Assembly: GCA_015680685.1 (NCBI GenBank)
Contig: MNCI01017662.1
Location: 166,818 to 230,817, forward strand
Direction of reading: 5' to 3'
Length of the DNA: 64,000 nt
DNA from: Gnetum montanum
Lineage: Eukaryota > Streptophyta > Gnetopsida > Gnetales > Gnetaceae
The position numbers were made by a program, and so were the translations under genes. The stretch's first letter is position 1, and every line of letters starts with the position of its first letter. The notes under the pieces were generated by a model. The model was not told the DNA's origin. It did no database searches and saw only the letters and a list, made by a program, of their open reading frames with translations. Positions 45,515 through 56,679 of this stretch are shown here, one piece after another.

Positions 45515-46376
45515 TGATGAATCATGGATTGCCAAGTCCTAATATCATATCCTCAATATCAGGTACGCGATATCGCAGCTTGGATAATGATATCGAATAC
45601 ACGATATTGTGATTCCTGTGTAGGCCTATAAATATAGCATTCAGGAGCATAGGAAAGGAGTCAGTTGGTAAGTTTAAGAGTAGAGTCTTTTTGTCAGTTT
45701 TTAGGTAGTTTCAGTTCTTTCCCCAGTGCATGCCCGTAGTGTGATGATTGTAATTGTACAGAACCTTTGTTCGGGTGTGACGTACTTAGACATGCACACA
45801 GTCAGCAAAAAAGATCGAAATTACTCCATCACTGTAGCATTTATTGAGTCTTTAATTATTTAATTGTTGATTATTTATTGTTTTCTTAGTTAATACTTCT
45901 TTTATCGTCATTTACTATTTTAGTTATTAAATGCGAAACGATTATGGCGTAATCACGAACATTTAAGTGTAACCACTTGGTAACCTAGTAGCGTATCTAG
46001 TAATGTTTCAAGTAATGAGTGCTTGGTAATTCCAAAACTAGTACACGAAGTCCAAGATGCATATGGATGATTAAGGATGGATGCTCATTGCACTTAGGCT
46101 AGTTTATCTTTTTTTTCCTATTGCTTCTTAGCTTAAATCAAGATTATTTTTATTGTCTTCAGGAATAGCTTAGTGTTAGGAATCACATCATACATTTCAC
46201 ACTGGACTAAACCATACATGACAAAGCAAATACTAGTCCAAGTGGAAAGACAGTGAACTACGATCAATGTATAACTATCTAGGTGACACAACTAGTCCAT
46301 CTATGAAGTTCGACCAAATCATACGTACACACTCATGTTCATATGGTTGAGCGTAGGGGTACCTCACTGCTCATCA
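45515..46376 (+). mobile_element. Athila-type 5' LTR, plus strand
   Basis: The 862-bp LTR runs from TGATGAATCATGG to GCTCATCA and is followed by TTGGCACCATTGCTAGGGA (46377-46395), close to the TGGCGCCGTTGCCGGGGA primer-binding site typical of Athila/Tat elements. The TATA box is at 45627-45634, with ACGCGATATCGCAG, TGATATCGA and ACGATATTGTG motifs at 45556-45612 just upstream. The internal part after it is short and replaced by LINE-like and other LTR sequence, so the element is truncated. Confidence 0.87.
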
Positions 46377-46377
46377 T

Positions 46378-46445
46378 TGGCACCATTGCTAGGGACGGTG
46401 CTAGTTATCTAGATTAGTTATCATTGACACCATTGCTAGGGATGG
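46378..46445 (+). promoter_or_regulatory. Duplicated primer-binding site
   Basis: TGGCACCATTGCTAGGGACGG at 46378 recurs as TGACACCATTGCTAGGGATGG at 46425, 47 bp later. The last bases of the LTR (TCATCA/TTATCA) are included in the repeated unit. Only the first lies directly after the LTR. Confidence 0.7.
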
Positions 46446-47527
46446 CACAAATTTATGGTGTAAGCCCGGCTAGGATGTTGACCAAATTTAATGTTTGAAG
46501 TAGGATGTTTTTTTAATGCTTTTCTTAGTGATTGGATAATAACAAGATCGTTACCAATGAATGAATGGGTGGGTTGAATTAAGCGTGCACGTACAATTGT
46601 TGGTAGTTAAGGCACACCTATCATGATCAACAGCAAGGGAGGTTCCTAATAGTGAAGGCCCGAAGTATATTTTTGCATGTGGATTGTCAAATCTGGATGT
46701 ATTGAGGTAAGGTGGCTAAAGGTACGCTTAAAATGGTCACAATCTTGCCAATGGATTGCACATACTCAATGAGAGCTTGTTTGTAAGATTTCTAGTTGCA
46801 ATTGCACTTGCGATACAATCATCATTGATGTAATGCCTCAAGTAAATTGGGTCAATTTGAAAAAAATAGTCAACATATTACGGTTAATTTATTTAAACAT
46901 GTGCTAAATATGGGCAAACTAAAAACATATGCTCTTTATCCTCTATGCTTTGTTTGCATAGTCTACAACTACACTATTCTCTTGGGAAATTGATCCAAAG
47001 ACCTATCTCAACAAGGAGATGATGAGAACTCATTCTTGCCATAGCAATTTGGTTCCTTAAATGATAAGAATAGCTAATAATAGATACTTTTGAGCACTAG
47101 ATAACAAACCTCCTCTAACAGAATGTAAATAAAAATGCTTATTTCTTAATGTGTTCATCCAAAATTTAGCCAAGACCTTCTTTTTTTTTTCCAGTCTTCC
47201 AAAACAGCCTTTTGTTTAAAGAAAGGTCGTCCATTATAATATTCCATTACTGAAACTATAATTTTCCTTAATGTAACTGTTATTTTTCTTGTGTTATATT
47301 CATTATCTCCTCAATATAATTAACTTCCTTCATGTGCCTTAACTTCTAAGTAATAAATTGACAAAGAGCTTCAAATTCAAGAAGAAGGAAATTTGTTTCT
47401 AAAAGTAAGATATCGCAAGAAGTCTACATTTTCACTTAAAATTCACACATTAAAAGTTGGTTTTCAACCTGATCTAATTTTTAAAAATTATGTGTGAAAA
47501 GAGAAGGTCCCCATGCAACATACCCAT
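46446..47527 (-). pseudogene. LINE C-terminal (zinc-knuckle) fragment and flanks
   Basis: On the minus strand from about 47070 to 46890 the frame reads YHLRNQIAMARMSSHHLLVE, IGLWINFPRE, a stop, then CSCRLCKQSIEDKEHMFLVC and PYLAH. This matches the C-terminal C-x2-C...H...C region of plant non-LTR elements, after the RT. The rest of the LINE is not evident here; the stretches 46446-46880 and 47080-47527 show nothing recognisable. Confidence 0.65.
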
Positions 47528-48392
47528 TGATGAATTGTAAATTGGCTACGTTGACTAGGCCTCGTCAACACATGCTTTGATGCGTTGACATGGCCCCATC
47601 GACGTAGTGTCTATTTTTGCCTATAAATATGTGCTCACCCACCATGCTTATAGCATATCTTGTCATAGTTGTAGCAGAGCTCTTGCAGTTTTGTCATTTA
47701 AAAGTCAAAATATTTTTCTAAGTGCCCACAGTAGGAGTCAAGAGTGTATGGATCTTTATTCAAGCACTATTGTACCTTAGCATAGCAATTTGTGTGACAA
47801 TAAAGAAGAGCCTTTTGATAAACCTTACAGCACTTTGAAATAGATCAATTATTTATTTATGCATTTAATGTTTTATGTGATTCCCTTTAATGCTTTAAGT
47901 AATTAAATAATTAATTAGGATAAATTAAGCTAGATTAAATAGTGATTAATTAAGCACATAAGTACAACCACTTCGAGCATATGCTTAGCACTTGGTAATC
48001 TCAGTAACACTTAATGTTTGGTAACCCAGTAGCGTTAAACATGTTTATGATGTGTACAGCAAGTGGGAAAAAATGCTTATGTTAGGTTAGTTAGGTGTAG
48101 CTAGTTAGATTAAATTAGCAATTTAATTATCTTATTTTTATTCATCATTCTTTACCCTTAGGTGATGTAAAACACAAAACATAAGAATGATAAAAATCAT
48201 ATGTCTCAGTTGCACTTAACCATACCTTTGCATTTCACAAGTGTAATTGGGAAGACAACAATTACAATGATTAGTTTCACTTCCTAGAGACTAGTGTGCT
48301 TAGAAGGCTATAAGTCCATGGAATTTGATCGAATCATGATGAACACTTAGTGATTCGTATGGTTGGGCATCGGGTCTACTCGCCACTGATCA
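47528..48392 (+). mobile_element. 5' LTR of the plus-strand Athila element (GTTGAC subfamily)
   Basis: The 865-bp LTR runs from TGATGAATTG to CACTGATCA, with TATA box CCTATAAATA near 47620. Just upstream of the TATA box, in the place where the other LTRs have GATATC motifs, is GTTGACTAGGCCTCGTCAAC (47550-47569), an inverted repeat, and more GTTGAC words. It is followed by TTAGCGCTATTGCCAAGGA (48393-48411), a diverged primer-binding site. CCCAT (47523-47527) would be the left target site. Confidence 0.8.
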
Positions 48393-51300
48393 TTAGCGCT
48401 ATTGCCAAGGACTTGTAGTTTGATACGTGCACTATCTAGGACTTAGTGAATATTATTTAGGATTATTGGATTGATCCCTAAGGTCATAATCATTCAAAAA
48501 AAATATACATAATAATTAATCAAAACTATATACTACAAGCACAATGACAAATTGTTTCTAACAAAGATTTCTTCTTCTTCTTGCAGGCATGATGATTCTA
48601 AGTCAATAGTACCACAAGGATGCAGAGTGGTGTACACTCATCCTAATGAGTTTCTACCTAATTTTACTTACATCCTCCATCAAGATGAACAAATGCGATG
48701 GAGAGACATAGAGGGAAATTGATGAATCATGATTCATCTGGTTGCGATATCAGATCCACGATATCGGATACGCGATATTGCACCCAACATCAATATCAAA
48801 TATGTGATATCGTGGTTCCTGTGTGGGCCTATAAATAAACATGTAGGCACACGAGAAAAGGTATATTTAGTCAATTTTTAGGAAGTCAATTTAGTGTTAG
48901 AATAGAGTCTTTTTGTCTCTCTTTCTCTCTCAACCCTTTCTCCCAATGCATGGCCGTAGTGTGATGATTGTAATTGTATAGCATCCTTTATTCGAGTGTG
49001 ATGTACTTGGACACGCACATGACCTGAAATAAAGATCAAGATTACTTCATCATTGCAGAATTCACTTTGTTTAATTATTTAATTGTTATTGTTATTTGTT
49101 TCTTTCATAGTTAATATCTCTTCACCTTAAACTCCTTAAACGTGGAATGAGTATGACTTAATCACGAGCATTTAAGTGTGACTACTTGGTAACCCAGTAG
49201 TGTACCTAGGATTTGAGCTTGGAAATCCTAGTGATAGTCATGCACAAGGTCCAAGATGTGTATGGATGATTAAGGAATGGATTATCATCGCACTTAGGCT
49301 AGTTTAGACTCTCTTCCCCTGTCTTCTCTTAGCTTAGCTTCCTTTCTCCTTTTTCCTCTTAGCTTAGTTAAAGTTATTTCCCATTACCTTCAGGAGTAGC
49401 ATTAGTTAGGAACATATCATACACCTCACTCTAGACTAAACCATACATGACAAAGTAATTACTAGTCTAGGTGGAAAGATAGCGAACTGCGATCAATGAG
49501 TAACTATCTAGATACACAACTAGCTCATCTGTGGAGTTCGATCGGATCATGCGTGAAACGCTCGTATTCATATGGTTGAGTGTAGGGGTACCTCGCCACT
49601 CATTAGAAATGTTGAATTGCCCCTTGACCGATTTGTTTCCAAGATGCTACTCCAAATCCGTATAAGGTTAGGCATTGAGGACCTTCACAGAGAGTATGTT
49701 GTGGAAGATCATGACTTCTGGGACTACCATTCCACTAAAACACAATGCAAATGAGATCAGCAATAAGAAAAGCACCATGAAGCTATGAAGGGAAAATGGT
49801 TCACCAACCCATTGTTCTTGCTAGATCAAAAGGATGATGAGGAACTTTGTTTCAAGGGTCCTCAACATGCAAACTCTGCACCTCTTGACTTTGGTGAAGG
49901 GAAGCCAAACCCAAATCTTAAATTAGTGATCAATAATTCAAGTCATTTGAGCTGTAAGAAAGGAAATCAAAGTAGAAACTCAGACAAGCATAACAAAAAT
50001 CACTCTAAGGATCGTGGCCATGACAAATGAAGGGGAAGTGGCAAACACCACGGTGGTGGCAGTTCTCCTCCCACTTTACCCTCTTCATTCAATTTAGCTT
50101 GCTTCTCCGAATTTGAGCAGAACTATAGATGGTAGGACAATAATGATAATTGCAAAGATCACCATGAATGAAGGTATGGCAGAGGACATCACTAGCATCA
50201 TTGAGATCATGAAAATGAACCTTTGCTAGCCACTCAAAATATGCTAAACATGAACAATATTCCTAGATTTGAGGGGGATATAACTTAGATCCTCAAATGA
50301 ATTTATAAGCCTTTCACAATGCCTGTGCCTTCCAAAATATTGAAAATGATTAGCAAAAGCTCAAGCTATTCCCTAGAACATTCATCAAGGGAGCAAAAAG
50401 CTTATATCAGTCTTTAGAACCAAAATTAATCTGTCGATGCAATACAATGCTAGAAATGTTTAGTGATAAGTATTAGACGTACTCCAAAGTGTCAAACTTG
50501 TGAAGGACAATCCAAGGTTGGAAACAAGGTACACATGAACCCTTGGATGCTACCATGGGCAAGTATTATTCTCTTTTGCACAAATGTCCTAGCCATGGTT
50601 ATTCTCAACAAGAGCAACTTTGCCATATTATAAATGAACTCCAATTAGAAACAAGAAGAACTCTTAGGGTTTAGGCCCAAGGAAGACTTTTAGAACCAAG
50701 AGCCCAATAGATTCAAGGGTTGATTGAGAAGGTTACAAAAGAAGAAGGTGAGATGAGAACATGGGAAAGTGTCGAGGAGTATAATTAGGATCCTTCCATT
50801 AGAAAAAGGGAGGTTTGATTTTATGACAATGAGGGGGAAGCACCACTAGATGAGGTGGTGTAGCAAAAAACCTCACTAATTCAAAAATATATGTTTGAAA
50901 ATTTGGCTAAGGTTGAAAAAATGTGGAAAGCCTTAGATGAAAAATTTCAAAATGCTCTAAAAATTGTAGAAGAATCCAAAGATCAAGGTAGTGATCATGA
51001 CCATAGGGAAAGGAAAGAAGTTGAACACACCTACCAAAGGGGTAAAAGAGGTTGTGGAGTTAGAATCAAATGATGATGATGGATGCGACATCTACCATAT
51101 TCCAAGGGAGGTTTCCCTATTCAATCACACTTACAAAAATTTGGGGTGTATGCTCTGAATCCTAGACTAGCACAAAGGCAAGCACCTAGAAGGTTTCCTT
51201 ATCCTCAAGGCAACCCAAGGTAGTTTCACCAACAACAATAGACTTATTATCCAAGTGGAGCTCCATCACAACCGTATGAATAGTATCAATAGTGACAACA

Positions 51301-51780
51301 TCCACAATCGTGGGAGATGCCACCACCAAGGCAACAATACCCTTACAGGTAGCTAGATCTGTATGGGTACTATGTTCAACAACCAATGTCTCCGTATGAC
51401 TCTTCTAGTCATGCTTCTTTTTAGCATCACTACTACCCTCTAGAGTATTACAGAACTCATTCTCCATCTACTAGAGGGGAAACCCCATATCCCTATCAGT
51501 GTCCTCATCTTTCAGTACATGCTCCTCTACCCTCAGCCTAATTACCACTTGCTCCATCCATGTAGGGTGAGCTTTCGACCCAACCGTAACAACATAATGC
51601 TACCAAGGCTATTAACTTACAGTTGACTCCTTAGCTGAGTGGTACAAAACCAAGATCCTATAAAATACTATTCTTCTAAACCAATAGCCCTATTAAACCC
51701 TCATCTACTTATGTAACTAGTTTCCCTATATCTCCTTCACCCTCTGCATCCATTCCTTTCAAGAGACCTTCAAACCAAAC
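48393..51780 (+). pseudogene. gag of the plus-strand Athila element, interrupted by a solo LTR
   Basis: A leader with TTCTTCTTCTTCTTGCAG at about 48570-48587 precedes a gag frame reading VVYTHPNEFLPNFTYILHQD, EQMRWRDIEGN, then directly across the solo LTR VELPLDRFVSKMLLQ and IRIRLGIEDLHREYVVEDHD to a TGA near 49752. After it come basic (KKGNQSRNSDKHNKNHSKDR, 49950-50030), acidic-repeat and Pro/Tyr/Gln-rich parts (51200-51760, for example YYPSGAPSQPYE and THSPSTRGETPYPYQ). Many stops are present, so the protein is dead. No zinc knuckle is visible. Confidence 0.7.
48715..49610 (+). mobile_element. Solo LTR inserted in gag, GATATC subfamily, with TSD GAAAT
   Basis: The LTR (48720-49605, 886 bp) begins TGATGAATCATG and ends CTCATTA. 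It is flanked by GAAAT at 48715-48719 and 49606-49610. Removing it and one GAAAT restores a continuous gag frame. Its TATA box near 48829 has CGATATCGG, GCGATATTGC and GTGATATCGTGG motifs at 48747-48812 upstream. It is younger than the element at 47528. Confidence 0.93.
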
Positions 51781-51799
51781 ACCTCCCAAGATTCACACA

Positions 51800-52150
51800 G
51801 TTATGTTAACCCATGCTATATCTGATTGGATCAAGGCTAAAAACCTTCCTAGGAGAAGATCTGATGCTATAATTCCTCTTATCTATTTGCAGATTTTTGG
51901 GAATGAGCCATGCAAGGCTCTTCTTAACTCAAGTTTTGGAGTTAATCTAATTTCTCACGAAATGTGCAATGCTTGGAACCTAACTCTTATCAAGAAGAGC
52001 AACATCCATTTAGAATTAACAGACCAATCCATCACTATTCCTTTACAACTAGTAGAAGATATTATGACCACTGTCTGTGGGTGATCTTATCCTACTAATT
52101 TTCTAGTAATCAAAGTTGAGAACTGCAAGGGGGACTTCCTAATCATTATG
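51800..52150 (+). pseudogene. Retropepsin-like protease, plus-strand Athila element
   Basis: The open frame 51803-52084 reads GNEPCKALLNSSFGVNLISH, EMCNAWNLTLIKK and LELTDQSITIPLQLVEDIMT, the Athila-type protease (consensus ALLDSGAS-N-LIS and LQLADRSI-P-G-VEDV). The catalytic DSGA is NSSF here, so the aspartate is lost to a GAC to AAC type change and the enzyme is inactive. It follows gag and precedes the RT linker on the same strand. Confidence 0.82.
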
Positions 52151-52830
52151 AGAAGGGCTTGGTCAAGCACTATCGATGCATGAATGGGCATCAGAGATCT
52201 TTCCTTGGAAATTTTCAAGGAAAATGCATTCAGAAAGATCGAGAAGAAATGAGTTCCATGCATCGCATATAGTGAAATAAAGTGTAACTGTGTGTAGAAA
52301 CTCTGGTATGTGAAAAGAGCATTCATTTCTACATCCAAAAAATATGCAAGTGATGTAGACATTCAAAGGTGCTTGTACATAATAGCCACAAAATAGGAGG
52401 GCACCTAGTGGCTGATAGTTGATCTTGGAAGTAGCACACTTTGCTTGGAACTTGTTGAGAGCCGGACATGTGCCTATGTTGAAGTCATGGATGAACTGAA
52501 GCAAGTTCATCACCAACTCTCTAATGATGCAAATGATGATACCTATTGGGGAGAGTTGGAAATTCCTAAAAATTTTAAATAAAAGCCCTTAGAGTTGAAA
52601 ACTCAACCTACCAACATGGAGTATGCATTTTTGAAAAATGGTAAGTCGATAATCATCAATGCCAATCTTGCTCCTAAACAAAAATGGATGTTGCTAAGGG
52701 TGGTCAACAACCTTTGCTTTGTCATATCCTAAACTCATAGGGATTGATCCTAGGATATGCTTGCATTGTATCTACACTAATCCAACCATGAAGTCAAATA
52801 GGTAGCTGTAGTGATGGTTAAATCCCAAAT
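52151..52830 (+). pseudogene. Protease-RT linker of the Athila element
   Basis: Near 52570-52730 the frame reads PLELKTQPTNMEYAFLKNGK and IIINANLAPKQK, the linker before RT in Athila polyproteins (LELK-LP-HLKYAYLG, followed by I-IS-NL). The part 52151-52560 is broken and not clearly assignable. It contains no independent gene. Confidence 0.65.
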
Positions 52831-53460
52831 TGAAGTAGATGGTCAAAGAGGAAATCGAACAACTCCTCAAGGCTGGCTTTATTAATCCCATTACAAATAG
52901 TAAGTGTGTTAGGCCACTCATGATTGTGCTAAAGAAAGGTGGCAAGTGGCAGGTCTACATTGACTTTTGGTTGTTGAATATGACAACATTTAAAGATCAC
53001 TTTCCATTGCCATTTTTGGATCAAGTGTTGAACACTATATCTAGGCATTACTATTACAACTTTTTGGATGGTTATAGTGGCTATAACCAAATTCAAATCA
53101 CATTAGAGGATCAAGCCAAAATAACTTTCATGAGTTCCTAAGGAACTTTTGCATATTAAAAGATGTTTTTTGGTTTGTGTAATGCTCATGCAACATTTCA
53201 ATGCTTGATCTTGAGCATTTTTTATCAGTAAAGTGGTTACGGGGTGGAAGTCTTCATGGATGACTTCTCCATCTATAGTGCCACATTTGAGCAAGGTTTG
53301 GACCACCTTGAGCAAGTGCTTAAAATATGTGTGGAGATGAATATTCAGCTCAATTAGGAGAAGAGCCATTTGATGGTCTAGAAGGGCATTGTACTAGGAC
53401 ATAAAATTTCTCAAGTAGGGATTGAGGTGGACTTTGAAAAGATACGGGTCATCTAAGGAA
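52831..53460 (+). pseudogene. Reverse transcriptase, Athila type
   Basis: From KEEIEQLLKAGFINPI through WQVYIDFWLLNMTTFKDHFP, FLDGYSGYNQIQI and MFFGLCNAHATFQ to EVFMDDFSIYS (FMDD at about 53252-53263), this is a Ty3/gypsy RT; FMDDFS-Y is the Athila signature. The YxDD-type aspartates remain. Stops fall at positions where the family has W or Q (for example after TFMSS and FAY), consistent with C-to-T decay. VLGHKIS near 53395 marks the thumb. Confidence 0.87.
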
Positions 53461-54060
53461 TAATTAGCTAACTAAAAACTATTAAAGATGTCCAATCATT
53501 CCTCGGACACACTAGCTACTACCATCATTTTATAGAGGACTTCTCTAAGATCATAAAACCTTTGGTCAAGTTTACAAAGAAAGATGTTCTATTCATCTGG
53601 ACCAAGGAATGTGAAAATGCATTTTAGAGCCTCAAGAAGAAGCTCATATAGACTCCAATTCTACGAGCACTTGACTAGTTCAGACTGTTTCATATAATGA
53701 CAAACGCATCAAATTATGCCTTGGGAGTCATGCTTATGTAGTTGGACGACAAGAAACGTCCATATTACATCCATTGTGCAAGTTAAAGCATTGTGGGTGC
53801 ATAGATGAATTACACCACAATAGAGAAAAAACTCATGGCAATGGTGTATGCTCTAGAGAAGTTCAAGCACTATTTGCTTGGATACAAAGTGTTTATGCAC
53901 ACTTATCATAGTGTCATTCACTTTCTTATGAAAAAGCCAACAGTAAGTCCCCGTATCATACAGTGGCTAGTGATCTTGTAAGAGTTTGATCTTACAATGG
54001 TAGATCAAAATGAGACTAAGAATGTGGTCGCTGAACACTAGTTCGGTTATGATGGGATAA
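53461..54060 (+). pseudogene. RNase H domain of the Athila element
   Basis: After DVQSFLGHTSYYHHFIEDFS and KPLVKFTKKD the frame reads FHIMTNASNYALGVMLM, YTTIEKKLMAMVYALEKFKH and LGYKVFMHTYHSVIHFL. It corresponds to the gypsy RNase H with CDAS-Y-G, TEKELLA and YTDH. The first catalytic D is N and the last D is Y, so it is inactive. Several stops. Confidence 0.8.
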
Positions 54061-54934
54061 CAAAGTGGAGAAGAACCCGCTCTCTAACCAATTTCTTAAT
54101 CAACTCCTCTTTACTGGTGCAATAAATGAATAAGTGCTTGATGAACAAAAATGGTATGATGGCATCCTCACTTATCTTCTCACTCAAGAGATGCCATAAG
54201 ATCTAGACTATAGGAAGAAACAACAATTCTTTCATCAGGAAAACTCTCCATGGAAATCAACAAACACCTTTACAAGGTGTGCATCAATGGCCTGGTTCAT
54301 TGGTGTGTACCTAATGTTGATCAACTGTGCATTCTCTAGGATGCTCATGAGGGTCTTTTTGGGGGCCACTATGCTAGGAGATGAATGACTATTAAGATCC
54401 TAATGGCAGGGTATTATTAGCCATACATCTTTAGGGATGCCCACTAATTTGTCTACTCTTGTGAATGCTGTTAACAAGATGGTGGGATGATCACTCGAAT
54501 GGAGCAACCTCAATAGTGGATTTAACCACTAGAACCCTTCAACATCTAGAGCATAGACTTCATGGGTCCCATCATGCCCATGTCAAATGGAAAGGCATAC
54601 ATAATCATCGCCATTGATTACTACACAACATGGGTAGAAGTAGTAGCTGCCATCGACTATACATCATGTACTGCTACATGGTTTCTACAAAAAAAATTTG
54701 TAAACAAGTTTGGGATGCCACGTGCACTAATTTTTGACAACAAAACTCATTTTACAAGCACTACCTTTTGTAAGCTTATGCAACACTTGGGGTTTGAAAT
54801 TAAACTAACAACACCCTACCACCCCCAAGCCAATAGTTAAGCAAAAGTTACTAATAGGGAAATCATGAAGATCTTGATAAGAATTGTTAACAAATATAGG
54901 AGGGACTAGAGCACAAAACTAAATAAGACATAGC
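54061..54934 (+). pseudogene. Integrase, truncated, Athila element
   Basis: A worn zinc-binding region near 54440-54480 (SCECCQQDGGM-like) precedes the core frame 54562-54840: MGPIMPMSNGKAYIIIAIDY, FVNKFGMPRALIFDNKTHFT and TTPYHPQANS, then TAA and AKVTNREIMKI. The first two catalytic D positions are readable (SIDFMG near 54545, DNKTH). The glutamate of the expected Q-A-E is K. The sequence ends at STKLNKT near 54930, inside the core C-terminus. The C-terminal domain is missing. Confidence 0.83.
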
Positions 54935-56196
54935 GGTGCTATAGCTGTTCGTTAATGGTGGTTTGTACTTAATGTTTTTGATTGCTAATGTATGGTTTCT
55001 ATTTTTGAATGTTGATGATCGATAACTAAGACAGGTTTCTTTTTCATGAAATAGGAAATGAGGTCAAGTCATCCATCCATCCACCTACTCTATGGTTTTT
55101 CTAGTTTTGGAAATATGAGGTCCCTTTTTCATTAATAAAAATTTAATGAACTTGTGACCTTGGTAGTTTCCAGGCTTGGAAAAGATTCAAAGGTTTGAAA
55201 AGGATGTGGCTTCAAGGGGATTTAATATTCTTTATACCTTTCTACTTGCTTGAGTGTATGTGTGTTTTCGTGGATTTCTTACTATTCTATGTCGACCAAT
55301 AATAAGAAGTTGAATAAGTCTTTGCATGGTGTGGTTCCTATTCAAAAATTCATGAAAAGAATAAAATGTTCAAAAAAAAACAACAACATGATGGAAATTC
55401 AAAGCATACCCCTTAAACAAAATAAACAGGATACAAGCACTAGTTATGGAACTAGAAAGACATGTTAACCATGCATAAAGGTCCCCTCTAACTAAGGCCC
55501 TTTCTCACTTCCTACTTCTCTTTTCTTCTCAAATAAGAAAAGATGATTGTCTATGGGAGCATTCTTGTGTCTTGAAGGGGTGGAACAATCCTAGAGTGGT
55601 AATGCGAAGTGACTAAAAGTGGTTGATATTGGTTTGGACTAAGGTTGGACTTTATCAGGTCATTTAACCAGGAAACTTATAGGGGACTTCATGTGACCAT
55701 GATTGGAACATTCATTCCATTCTCTATCTCATCCATCAGTGCTCTCCATAGCTCACCTCATTGCAATTTTTCATGTTTGTGTTTCATGTCTTAGTCTGAT
55801 GTGTTAAAATTCTTAGGTAGATTCTCCAAGTTTGGTCCTTAACTTTTCATTACCATTAATTAAGTATTATGCCGATGGACTCCTTAGTTAAGGTTATGCA
55901 AGAATAAAAAGGGCATGTCCTACTATGGGAAGGACCCACTTGCATATCTCATGGTTTGGTTAGTTAAGTCCCTTACCCTTAGATGTTGCTGCAATCAAAT
56001 CTTTCATGTGCTCCATCATGCATCCAACTATGTGCTCCTTAAGGAATTTTTCTTCATAAAATCTTATTCTCCAATCATTTCTCAATTTTTGAAAATTCAA
56101 GACCCTCTTTTAATATTTTCATCATGTTCATGGCTTTTTGGCCTTCCATTTAGCACTCATTTCATGTAAAAACTTCTTGTTTTTTATTAAAGGCAA
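54935..56196 (+). mobile_element. 3' region of the plus-strand Athila element
   Basis: The sequence near 55440-55520 is the reverse complement of about 62100-62190 in the minus-strand element, where it lies between pol and 3' LTR, so this is the corresponding 3' non-coding stretch. Integrase C-terminus is absent, so a deletion lies near 54935. Open frames at 55250-55468 and 55915-56169 show no motif. Confidence 0.55.
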
Positions 56197-56620
56197 TGGT
56201 GGTCAATAGCTACGTTGACTAGGCCTTGTCAACGCAGTGAAAAAATCTATAAATACTACCCAACACTTTTAAATTTTTTTTCATTTGCTTCAAAATAGGA
56301 GGAGAGTTTTTGTAAGTTTTCAAAGCCCAAAACCTTCTAGAGCCCATAACTTTTACAACATTTGTCCAAATCACTCTGTTCTTTGATCTTGTAGCTACAA
56401 GAGGTAAGCTCTTAGTTGTGGAGGCCACAAACCTTAAGGTTTCTAATAGAAATTTTGAAAAATTTCTCTAACTCCCCCAAAGGGTTAACAAATATAAGAA
56501 TATTAAACCATCAATTTTTGAGAGTTTAACACTTCCAACAAACTCTGGTAAACCTAAGATTAATTATTAATATTAAAATAGGAATAAAATAAGAATTGAA
56601 ATGATCAAATCGACCATGAT
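56197..56620 (+). mobile_element. LTR-like U3/TATA segment with GTTGAC palindrome
   Basis: TAGCTACGTTGACTAGGCCT (56208-56227) then TGTCAACGCAGTG and a TATA box CTATAAATAC near 56249 match the U3 end of the LTR at 47528. Downstream sequence does not match that LTR by eye, so this is a truncated or recombinant 3' LTR. Its ends are not defined. Confidence 0.5.
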
Positions 56621-56679
56621 TACAACTCAGCCAAGTGTAACTTTCTCAAAGAGATAAGGTATCCTAATTATTTCAAGTT

